Origin: Cryobacterium flavum
GTDB lineage: Bacteria > Actinomycetota > Actinomycetes > Actinomycetales > Microbacteriaceae
DNA: 64,000 nt
NCBI RefSeq assembly: GCF_900103805.1
Contig: NZ_FNIB01000005.1
Span: 276,593 to 340,592, forward strand
Direction of reading: 5' to 3'
The notes beneath the pieces are model-generated. The model was not told where the DNA came from and did not search any database. It saw only the letters and a program-made list of their open reading frames with translations. Shown in pieces: positions 11,069 through 17,346 of the stretch. Made by a program: the position numbers and the translations under genes. The first letter of the stretch is position 1, and the number at the start of each line of letters is the position of its first letter.

Positions 11069-11944
11069 TCATCTCATGCCCGCAATCAGGGCAGAATTCG
11101 CACGGTCGAAAAGTCGATGAAAGTGGTGGATCGGCCCGTTTCCCTGCCCGACCTCGAGCTCGTCGGCGTGGGCCAGGGCGTCGTGGAGCCAGTCTTTCAC
11201 TTCGGCCAGGGACTTCGCCCAGTTACCGGTTCTGGCCTGCACCGTGGCCATCGCCGAGGAGAGTGAGCATCCGGTGCCGTGGGTGTTTGTGGTGCGGATG
11301 CGCGGCAGGGCGACCTCGACCACGCACTGGGCAAGCAGCCCGTGGGTGTTGACTAGGGCATCTGGGCAGCTCGTTTCGTTGAGATGGCCGCCCTTGACCA
11401 GTACGGTAGCACCCGTGCTGTCCGACAATCGTTTGCCCTGCGCGAGGGCCTCCGCCCAGTTGGCGGCCGGCGGCTCAGCGAGCAGAACGGCCAGCTCGGG
11501 AACGTTGGGCGTGACCAGGTCAACGTGGCAAATCAGGTCGCGCAGCGCCTGCTCGGCTGCCGGGTCGAGCAGGCGGTCGCCGCTCGTTGCCACCATCACC
11601 GGGTCGAGTACGACCAGCGGCGGACGGCACCGGAAGAGCCAGTCGCGCACCTCGGTGATCACATCGAGCTGCGCAAGCATGCCGATCTTCACGGCGTCGA
11701 TGGTTACATCGTCACTCACGGCGTTCAATTGCTCGCGCAGAAAATCGATCGGCGGGATGTGAACCGAACGCACGCCGCGCGTATTCTGCGCCACCAGCGC
11801 ACTCACCACAGCCATTCCGTAGCCGCCGTTGGCCGCGATGCTCTTGAGGTCGGCCTGGATGCCGGCACCGCCGGTCGGATCGGTACCCGCGATACTGAGG
11901 ACTCGGGGAATCTGCCGCAGGGCAAGCCGGGTACGATCGATCAT
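11069..11944 (-). CDS. thiD: Hydroxymethylpyrimidine/phosphomethylpyrimidine kinase ThiD
   Basis: A 291-residue ribokinase-fold kinase that phosphorylates HMP and HMP-P. The N-terminal VLSIAGTDPTGGAGIQADLK, the AVVSALVAQNT block, VLDPVMVATSG and the C-terminal anion hole NTHGTGCSLSSA are intact. Two ATGs compete (11953 and 11944). The 3' edge of the TPP riboswitch contains GAAGGA, which abuts the first ATG but stands 9 nt before the second, so 11944 is preferred. This is the only thi gene here with a visible TPP riboswitch. Confidence 0.93.
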   Translation of the reverse strand: MIDRTRLALRQIPRVLSIAGTDPTGGAGIQADLKSIAANGGYGMAVVSALVAQNTRGVRSVHIPPIDFLREQLNAVSDDVTIDAVKIGMLAQLDVITEVRDWLFRCRPPLVVLDPVMVATSGDRLLDPAAEQALRDLICHVDLVTPNVPELAVLLAEPPAANWAEALAQGKRLSDSTGATVLVKGGHLNETSCPDALVNTHGLLAQCVVEVALPRIRTTNTHGTGCSLSSAMATVQARTGNWAKSLAEVKDWLHDALAHADELEVGQGNGPIHHFHRLFDRANSALIAGMR

Positions 11945-11953
11945 CCGTGACAT

Positions 11954-12029
11954 TCCTTCGCTAGTACTAACTAGACAGGTTCAACGGGTATTGATCTCAG
12001 CACGCACAGTATGTGCGGCACCCCGTGTC
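11954..12029 (-). promoter_or_regulatory. TPP riboswitch (THI element) upstream of thiD
   Basis: On the minus strand the conserved aptamer blocks appear in order: CGGGGTGCC, GCTGAGAT, ACCCGTTGAACCTG, then GTTAGTACTAGCGAAGGA. The last block contains the likely thiD Shine-Dalgarno (GAAGGA), so ligand binding would plausibly hide the ribosome site and block translation. I see no separate terminator hairpin between the aptamer and the gene, which also favours translational control. Confidence 0.93.
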
Positions 12030-12110
12030 AAGACTCCAGCCTATACGCGCGCCGGCCGTCAGCACACAAGGGGGCGGGCGGCCGCAACCGCCTGCCCTGG
12101 TGACACGGAT

Positions 12111-12535
12111 CTAGTGCACCGATTTGCGCTCGTAGAGCGCCCGTGACCAGCCGTAACTGGCGGCCACGATCACGACGCACCACCCGATGGCGAACACGGG
12201 GTTCCAGCCGAGTGGGGTGCCGAGCAGCAGCCCGCGAATTGTCTCGATGAACGGAGTGAAGGGCTGGTACTGCGCGAACCACTGCAGCCACACCGGCATC
12301 GAGTCGGTCGGCACGAAGCCGCTGCCGAAGAGCGGCAGCACGGTGAGAACGAGGGGCATATTGCTCGCCGTCTCGACGCTCTTCGCCTGGATGCCCATGG
12401 CCACGCCCAGCCAGCTGATCGCGTAGGCGACGAGCGCGATCACGCCGGCGACGGCCATCCACTCGAGCGGTGTCGCGGTGGGGCGAAAGCCGATGGCCAC
12501 GCCGACGACCAGAACGAGGGTGCGGCTTGCGGGCG
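12111..12535 (-). pseudogene. C-terminal remnant of an ABC-2 (DrrB-type) permease
   Basis: In a different frame from the overlapping ATPase tail, DNA from about 12535 to the stop at 12111 encodes SRTLVLVVGVAIGFRP and then four to five hydrophobic segments, ending RALYERKSVH. It includes the FVPTDSMPVWLQWFAQYQPFTPFIE block typical of daunorubicin-type exporter permeases. The N-terminal half of the permease is missing and the junction falls inside the truncated ATPase. A GTG at 12500 could start a 129-residue product, but a functional transporter is unlikely. Confidence 0.75.
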
Positions 12536-13200
12536 GCGTCGACGAGGTCGAATTGCTCGAGCAGTTCGGCCACTCGGGTCTTCGACTGCTTCGCTCCGAG
12601 GTGGCGAAGGCGCGCCATCAACAAGAGGTTTTCCTCGCCGTTCAGGAGCTTGTCGACCGCCGAAAACTGGCCGGTGCGGCCAATCACGGCGCGCACGCCG
12701 TCCTGGTCGCGCACAACGTCGCATCCGTTCACGAACGCCATGCCACCGTCTGGCCGCAGCAGCGTGCTGAGGATGTGCACGGCCGTCGTCTTGCCGGCGC
12801 CGTTCGGGCCGAGCAGGGCGGTCACGGTGCCCGCGCTCACTGCGAGGTCGACGTCGTCGAGCTCATTGCGCACGTGACCGTCTTTGGACGACAGGTCGAG
12901 CCAGGCCGGCACGCCCGGCTTGACGCCGATGGTGACCTGGCCGAATCCGCTCTCGACCTGCACGGAACCGCGTGAAACCTCGCGGAGCTGGATGCTTCCG
13001 TACGCGGTTTTGGCCGAAACGGATGCCTGCGCTCGCGTGATTTCCAGATCGCCGTAGGACAGTTTCGCGTCGAGGTCACCGCCGACCTCGTCGATCTGCA
13101 CGCTGCCGTGGGACGCCTTGAGTACGGCGTGGCCGGAGACCGTTCCGACCCGGATCTGACCGTGGTCGCTCGCGAAGATCTCGATAGCGCCGACGGGCAG

Positions 13201-13314
13201 GTTGATGGCCAGGTTGATGGCCAGGTCGATCGGGGTCGGTGTGTCGTAGGTGGGCAGGTTGATGGCCAGGTTGATGGCCAGGTCGATCGGGGTCGGTGTG
13301 TCGTAGGTGGGCAT
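13201..13314. repeat. Two exact 57-bp tandem repeats at the 5' end of the DUF4097 remnant
   Basis: Unit 13201-13257 is repeated at 13258-13314, differing only at the last base. Each unit also contains a nested 12-bp duplication (GTTGATGGCCAG twice). Both periods are multiples of three, so the encoded N-terminus reads PTYDTPTPIDLAINLAINL twice without breaking the frame. Confidence 0.9.
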
Positions 13315-13392
13315 GCTGAAGCTGCCTTTCTGGAGGCGTGTCGGTGTGGCCCTGCGGGTTCGCGGGGCCGGCTGTTGCTGCGGGTGGGCGCC

Positions 13393-13881
13393 TTAGCGCG
13401 CCCAGCTCGCGAAATTGTCGCCGGCGCGCAGCGTGCGCTGCGCGGAGCGGCGTTGCCGGGGTTGCACGGCGGCGGCGACCGCACGCACCAGCCAAGTGTT
13501 GACCGACAGTCCGTCGGCGGCGGCCGCGTCGTCCACCCGCGCTTTGAGGGCGTCGGGCAGGCGCAGCGTCGTGCGCGAGGTGCTCGTGTCGTCAAGATCG
13601 ACGGATGCCGCGGGTCGCTCGTCGCCGTCTACCTCGATACTCGACTGGGTCACCACGAATTCGATCTCGCGCCCGCGCAGCCGCAGGTCGACCGGTCCGG
13701 GGGCGAGGTCACGGGTGATCTCGGCGGCCGCCGCCGACAGCACGTCGAGCAGCACGAGCCGCGTTGCCGCATCGAGCCCGGCAGCAAGTCGCTCGGTCGC
13801 AGCGCGCGTGTCTGCGCTGCCGTTGTCGGCGGCATCCGCTAGCTGGTGCTGCAGGTCGTTGACGTACTGTCCGAGTTCCAT
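13393..13881 (-). CDS. Ribbon-helix-helix (HicB/Arc-like) DNA-binding protein
   Basis: A 162-residue protein whose C-terminal part (TTLRLPDALKARVDDAAAADGLSVNTWLVRAV, about 105-138) is a ribbon-helix-helix DNA-binding unit as in HicB/Arc antitoxins. The N-terminal 100 residues are a HicB-like alpha/beta region. In actinobacteria such proteins commonly head an operon with a DUF4097 protein and a DrrAB exporter, matching the decayed genes that follow. No HicA toxin is present. The ATG lies inside a perfect 16-bp palindrome (13881-13896), a natural autoregulatory operator. Confidence 0.8.
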   Translation of the reverse strand: MELGQYVNDLQHQLADAADNGSADTRAATERLAAGLDAATRLVLLDVLSAAAAEITRDLAPGPVDLRLRGREIEFVVTQSSIEVDGDERPAASVDLDDTSTSRTTLRLPDALKARVDDAAAADGLSVNTWLVRAVAAAVQPRQRRSAQRTLRAGDNFASWAR

Positions 13882-13896
13882 ATCACCATGGTGATA
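13881..13896. promoter_or_regulatory. Perfect palindrome TATCACCATGGTGATA at the RHH gene start
   Basis: A 16-bp perfect palindrome overlaps the first base of the ribbon-helix-helix gene and would cover its ribosome-binding or promoter zone. Dimeric RHH proteins bind such inverted half-sites, so autorepression is a reasonable inference. Confidence 0.6.
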
Positions 13897-13909
13897 CCAC
13901 GGCGGTTAG

Positions 13910-14236
13910 TCATAATAATGTCATGCTAGTCGGGGCTTCGGCCGACAGCTCGCGGAGCGCCGCCAGATGGCCGTCGATGGCCGCGCTGCCGCGCCGGGTG
14001 AGGGCCACGCTGGTGGTGCGGCGGGCATCCGCTCGTGCTGGCGAGGCTTGTTTCACGGTCACTACGTAGTCGAGCTCGATCAGGTTGCGGATGGTCTTCG
14101 AGAGCGTCGCCTCGGTCAGTTCCAATGTGGCGGCGATGGTGGTGAATTCCGCGGCGCCGGTCGCCCGAAGAAGCGCGCACAACCGCAGACGGGTTGGCGC
14201 GTGGATTGCGTCGTCGAATCGGGGGTCAGCAGCCAC
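13910..14236 (-). CDS. Winged-helix transcriptional regulator (MarR/ArsR-like)
   Basis: 108 residues from the GTG at 14236, which overlaps the stop of the upstream membrane protein gene by 11 nt. The start at V-AADPRFDDAIHAPTRLRLCALL fits the family of stand-alone winged-helix proteins (HTH_34 type). The recognition region TIAATLELTEATLSKTIRNLIELDYV is followed by a beta-wing. An ATG at 14266 is possible but lengthens the protein atypically. Such pairs of membrane protein plus small winged-helix regulator are frequent in actinobacteria; the target is unknown. Confidence 0.8.
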   Translation of the reverse strand: MAADPRFDDAIHAPTRLRLCALLRATGAAEFTTIAATLELTEATLSKTIRNLIELDYVVTVKQASPARADARRTTSVALTRRGSAAIDGHLAALRELSAEAPTSMTLL

Positions 14237-14699
14237 GGAGCAGTTCCCGGGCGTTCGCGAGGTCATAGAGTGCTGAGCTGACGAGGGCTACGACGAAGAC
14301 GACCGCAGTGGTCAGGACAATCCAGGCGCGCTGGTCAGTGACCTCGAACACGATCGAGAGCACGAACGCTCCGAGCATGACGACGCTCAGCACAATGAGA
14401 ATCATCAGGCTCAGTGGGCCGGCCGGGCCGGGATTCTTCACCAGGCGCATCTGCTTACGCACGAGATGATCAATGCCGAAAAGTGTGAGGCAAGCACCGG
14501 CCGACACCATCATCATTCCGAAGGCGACACCCGCAGCCGGCGACGCGATCAGGGCTGCGATGGCAAGGGCCTGCGCCGGAGCGGTCCACCAGGTCTGCGA
14601 TTTGAGCCTTCGTCCGAGCCGCCGCCGGTCCGTCGCGATGCCGGCGAGCGCGGCGCGCGCCGACGCCGCCACCGCCGTGGTTGCACTTTCAGATTCCAT
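14226..14699 (-). CDS. Four-helix membrane protein
   Basis: A 157-residue protein with a charged N-terminal region (about 1-37, RRRLGRRLKSQTWW) followed by four hydrophobic segments (about 42-58, 60-78, 97-117 and 125-146). No enzymatic motif is visible. Its stop overlaps the winged-helix regulator start, so the two are co-translated and the regulator probably governs this protein or reports on it. I do not recognise the family by name. Confidence 0.75.
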   Translation of the reverse strand: MESESATTAVAASARAALAGIATDRRRLGRRLKSQTWWTAPAQALAIAALIASPAAGVAFGMMMVSAGACLTLFGIDHLVRKQMRLVKNPGPAGPLSLMILIVLSVVMLGAFVLSIVFEVTDQRAWIVLTTAVVFVVALVSSALYDLANARELLRGC

Positions 14700-14774
14700 G
14701 TCGGTAAGTCAATCACTTGCCGTGTCGTTAAGCAAGAATCGGGCTGCGCGCTGTACCGGCCAGGGCTTGAGCGG

Positions 14775-15131
14775 TCAGGTCAAGGGCGGTCGCGCCGCTG
14801 GCGTACGCGCCGCCGCCAGGGTGCGCTCGCGCATCGCGAGGAACAGCGGAAAGGTGAAGGCGAAGGCCGTTAGACCCGAGAGAACGACGTAGAGCCAGCC
14901 CCGCTTCATGCCGAGGCGTCGCGCCTCAACGATGATCAGGATGCTGCCAGCCACCGCGGCGATGAGCAGGTCGACCGTGAGTGACGACACCGCCGGCCCA
15001 CTGTTCACCCAGTCGCCGACTAAGTCGCGCAGCTGAATTATCGCGATCACGTTGTAGCTCCAGGTTCCGGCGAGCCCGGCGAGGCTCAGCGCCAGGTAGA
15101 CGAAAGCGAGCGGGGTCCAGTGTTTGGTCAT
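14775..15131 (-). CDS. DUF2834-family membrane protein
   Basis: 118 residues with four predicted membrane helices (about 7-25, 49-67, 77-92 and 97-104), resembling DUF2834 proteins with their WSYNVIAIIQ motif after helix 1. The start is taken as ATG 15131, because CATAAT lies exactly 6 nt upstream as at the leaderless genes here; an ATG at 15155 gives 8 more residues. No function is known for the family. Confidence 0.7.
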   Translation of the reverse strand: MTKHWTPLAFVYLALSLAGLAGTWSYNVIAIIQLRDLVGDWVNSGPAVSSLTVDLLIAAVAGSILIIVEARRLGMKRGWLYVVLSGLTAFAFTFPLFLAMRERTLAAARTPAARPPLT

Positions 15132-15137
15132 GCCGAC

Positions 15138-15143
15138 ATTATG
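15138..15143 (-). promoter_or_regulatory. Leaderless -10 hexamer CATAAT for the DUF2834 gene
   Basis: CATAAT is separated by 6 nt from the ATG at 15131. The first base differs from TANNNT. Confidence 0.4.
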
Positions 15144-15344
15144 CTCGCCGGTCATCGCATATTGTCTCCGACAGCAGCCAGCAGTGTCGCTCTAGAGACT
15201 CGCACGCTCGTGTCGATGTACGCGTCCATTAACTCCGGGGGCACGAACAATTCCCGAGCCTGGAGCCGGCGAACCGGCGATTTCGCGCCAGGGGCGCCGC
15301 AGCGCCGAGCGCGCGAAGAGTCAGTCCTGTGAGCGGCATCGCTC

Positions 15345-15983
15345 TTGCGTGCGCTGACAATCATTGCCCGATCGACGAACGATTCACTCGCGCAGAATTC
15401 GGTCCGCGAGTTTGTGCAGTCGTCGAACTTCGATCATCACAGGACCAAACGCCCCGGGGTGCGGCCGTCGAGCCGCCCGCGCAGCTTCCCCAGGAGGACG
15501 TTTCGGGACGCCCTGACCGGCAACTTTGCACCGCTGCGGGCGTTCGCGTTTCTCTTCCTGGTGGACATGATGCTTCGGCTATTCGTCAGCGCACGTTACA
15601 CACCGAGTCTGCTCCTGGGCGGGCTGGTGGTGCGCCGACAGCACCCGGAATGGGTCGGTGCCGACCAGAAGAAACTCGCCTGGCAGCTCGGGCTAGGCAT
15701 GGCCTTCACCTCCTGCATGGTGATGGGCTTTTTCGGCGTCAGCGGCACCGTTACGCTCATGCTCTGCGGCATTTGCCTCAGCATCCTATTTCTCGAGACA
15801 GCCTTCGGAATCTGTGTCGGCTGCTCCCTCTACCGAATCTTCGCGACGAAGAAGCCAGAACTCTGCCCGGGAGACACCTGCAACTACGTTCCACCCACGC
15901 GGGCGGACAAGCTCCGCCAGGCGCTCACCGCCCAACTCAACCTGCCCGACGACTCAACCCCGCCTGCACAGCCCAGTCGATGA
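15345..15983 (+). pseudogene. DUF4395-like membrane protein, apparently frameshifted at its N-terminus
   Basis: The segment from ALTGNFAPLRAFAFLFLVDMMLRLF to ETAFGICVGCSLYRIF matches the DUF4395 pattern: a short hydrophobic entry, SARYTPSLLLG, two further helices, and the closing GICVGC cysteine pair. The expected start, a CPID motif followed by helix 1, is not in this frame. Instead CPIDERFTRAEFGPRVCAVV occurs in the preceding +1 frame at about 15362-15421, and helix 1 is missing. This suggests a frameshift plus a small deletion around 15420-15500. The 3' end overlaps the convergent hydrolase by 47 bp. A functional short product cannot be excluded. Confidence 0.55.
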
Positions 15984-16809
15984 TCAGGCGCATACCGTCG
16001 CTAAAACTCAACTCATACGGACGGTTGAGAAACGCGTGAAAGGTGCCGGGCAGCACGTTGTAATCCAGCGCCACCCCGGCCGCTGACAGCTCCTGGGCGA
16101 ACTGATCACCGGAGGAACGCATGGAGTCGCGATCGGCGTCGACCATGAGCGTCGGCGGAAAACCCTGGAGCGGATGGCCGCCGGCAAATGCGTGTGGTTG
16201 TGCCAGCGCGGTTCTCGTGCCGGCGTAGTGGAGATTCATCAGGTTCAGCAGCATCGGCGCGTGCCCGAAGCGACGCCGACCGCGGAGGCGGCCGCGCAAT
16301 TGGCGGGACCGTTTCGGCAGCGCCGCGTGAAAGAAGCCGTACGCGAAGAACGCGCCGACGAGAGCATCAGCACCGCCGTCCGCCAGCCGGAGTACTGCAG
16401 CAGCCGACAGACAGGCACCGGCGCTGGCACCGCCCAGAATGACTCCGTTGGGTGAATCGCGCTGCACCTCCCGCACCGCGGCCACGACATCGTCGACCGG
16501 CACGGGATAGTGGAGGCCCGGGGCCCACACAAGCCCGCTCGCAGACCGACGCCACGTCGAGATCCTCGCGAGCCGGTAGGCAACGGTGACGACGGTGAAT
16601 CCCGCTGCGGCCAGTGTTCGCGCAACGTCATCCGACTCCGGCTGGTCGAGGCTGCCCTTGAAAAATCCTCCACCGTGAATCCACACGATCGTTGCAGATT
16701 CGACTGATGCAGTGCCGACGGGCGGCGAGTACCAGCGCACCGGTATCGAGCCGTGGGGGCCCTCGATTATTTTGTCCACAGAATCGACAGCCAGGTCGAG
16801 TGACGTCAC
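15937..16809 (-). CDS. Alpha/beta hydrolase (HSL/acetyl-esterase type)
   Basis: 290 residues from GTG 16809. It carries the oxyanion motif WIHGGGFFKGS, the nucleophile elbow GGASAGAC, the acid in VDADRDSMR and the histidine in PGTFHAF, the complete hormone-sensitive-lipase-family triad for short-chain esters. The GTG is preferred because it overlaps, as GTGA, the stop of an 18-codon leaderless mini-ORF, and because the family N-terminus fits (TSLDLAVDSVDKII). The frame is open to 16920, with an alternative ATG at 16887. An unusual basic insert (KRSRQLRGRLRGRRRFG) sits in the cap region. The substrate is unknown. Confidence 0.82.
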   Translation of the reverse strand: MTSLDLAVDSVDKIIEGPHGSIPVRWYSPPVGTASVESATIVWIHGGGFFKGSLDQPESDDVARTLAAAGFTVVTVAYRLARISTWRRSASGLVWAPGLHYPVPVDDVVAAVREVQRDSPNGVILGGASAGACLSAAAVLRLADGGADALVGAFFAYGFFHAALPKRSRQLRGRLRGRRRFGHAPMLLNLMNLHYAGTRTALAQPHAFAGGHPLQGFPPTLMVDADRDSMRSSGDQFAQELSAAGVALDYNVLPGTFHAFLNRPYELSFSDGMRLIIDWAVQAGLSRRAG

Positions 16810-16862
16810 GCTCTCGACGCCCGAACGGATGCCGCACCCAGCGACGACAGACGATTCCCCAT
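16806..16862 (-). CDS. 18-residue leaderless mini-ORF overlapping the hydrolase start
   Basis: ATG 16862 follows TAGGGT (16869-16874) with exactly 6 nt between, the leaderless geometry of this window. It encodes MGNRLSSLGAASVRASRA and stops at a TGA whose first two bases belong to the hydrolase GTG (GTGA overlap). It is probably a translational coupling device or regulatory leader; it could also be the relic of a frameshifted N-terminus. Confidence 0.45.
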   Translation of the reverse strand: MGNRLSSLGAASVRASRA

Positions 16863-16868
16863 TCGTGA

Positions 16869-16874
16869 ACCCTA
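16869..16874 (-). promoter_or_regulatory. Leaderless -10 hexamer TAGGGT for the mini-ORF/hydrolase
   Basis: TAGGGT lies 6 nt before ATG 16862. No start codon of the hydrolase frame fits this spacing. Confidence 0.45.
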
Positions 16875-16988
16875 GCGCGGCCAGCATGCGGCATCCGCTC
16901 GAGTGCGTCGCTGGCGGCATCCGCTTGGCCGAATCCAGCGTTCAGGTCATTCCCCCGGGTCGGCGGGGGCAATCGGTGGAAGATAACG

Positions 16989-17028
16989 AAATTCGCCCCG
17001 GACTTCCGCAGAAGTCCGGGGCGAATTT
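16989..17028 (-). terminator. Hairpin terminator after the tRNA pair
   Basis: A perfect 18-bp stem (16989-17006 and 17011-17028) with a CGCA loop follows the 3' end of tRNA-Met on the minus strand. The exit side reads TTTCGTT, including stem bases, so it is a good intrinsic terminator for the tRNA transcript. Confidence 0.8.
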
Positions 17029-17041
17029 AGTGAATACCGTG

Positions 17042-17115
17042 TAGCGGGAGCGGGAATTGAACCCGCGACACCACGATTATGAGCCGTGTGCTCTAACCAA
17101 CTGAGCTACCCCGCC
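17042..17115 (-). tRNA. tRNA-Met (anticodon CAT, elongator type)
   Basis: A 74-nt cloverleaf on the minus strand: acceptor GGCGGGG pairs with TCCCGCT (two G-U pairs), D-arm GCTC-GAGC, anticodon loop CTCATAA, and T-arm GCGGG-TTCAATT-CCCGC. CCA is not encoded. It lacks the initiator features (no mismatched first pair), so it is elongator Met; an Ile2 tRNA with modified CAT is the only alternative. Confidence 0.93.
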
Positions 17116-17146
17116 GCGACTTGTCGGCTGTTCGCTTCCAAGCCTG

Positions 17147-17218
<72 letters not shown>

Positions 17219-17232
17219 AGAGCAACCAAAAG

Positions 17233-17259
17233 ACAGTAGCACTGCCGCGTTTTTGGCAA
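17233..17259 (-). promoter_or_regulatory. Probable promoter of the tRNA-Thr/tRNA-Met transcript
   Basis: On the minus strand TTGCCA (17254-17259) and TACTGT (17233-17238), separated by 15 nt, lie 14 nt before the tRNA-Thr 5' end. The spacing is slightly short. Confidence 0.45.
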
Positions 17260-17334
17260 CCTAGAAACTTTATCACCCCGACGGCGAGGTCCAGACCACT
17301 TCCACCACGCTACAGGCGTCCAGCAGCGATGCCG

Positions 17335-17340
17335 TAGCAT
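17335..17340 (+). promoter_or_regulatory. Leaderless -10 hexamer TAGCAT for the GH13 gene
   Basis: TAGCAT lies 6 nt before the ATG at 17347. Confidence 0.5.
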
Positions 17341-17346
17341 TTTAGG

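Larger units (their letters stand above)
12028..13314 (-). pseudogene. Collapsed DUF4097 protein fused in frame to a truncated ABC ATPase
   Basis: From ATG 13314 (AAAGG about 12 nt upstream) the frame encodes a DUF4097-like beta-repeat protein up to SSKDGHVRNELD. It then passes directly into the middle of a DrrA-type ATPase (DVDLAVSAGTVTALLGPNGAGKTT, Walker A, up to LLEQFDLVDAA). After that the frame meets permease DNA out of phase and reads an arginine-rich nonsense tail to 12028. The ATPase lacks its first roughly 20 residues, the ABC signature, Walker B and the H-loop. Two internal deletions in an ancestral DUF4097-ATPase-permease operon explain this. The beta-repeat half might still be made. 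Confidence 0.8.

Noticed and set aside
13201..13314. CRISPR-like repeat pair
   Set aside because: The two units are directly adjacent without spacers and lie inside a coding frame; it is a simple tandem duplication.
15152..15364. A minus-strand frame ending ELFVPPELMDAYIDTSVRVSRATLLAAVGDNMR that overlaps a possible start of the DUF2834 gene
   Set aside because: The end looks protein-like, but the first half is arginine-rich noise, no start signal is present and I recognise no family; it may be a gene remnant, with too little support to list.
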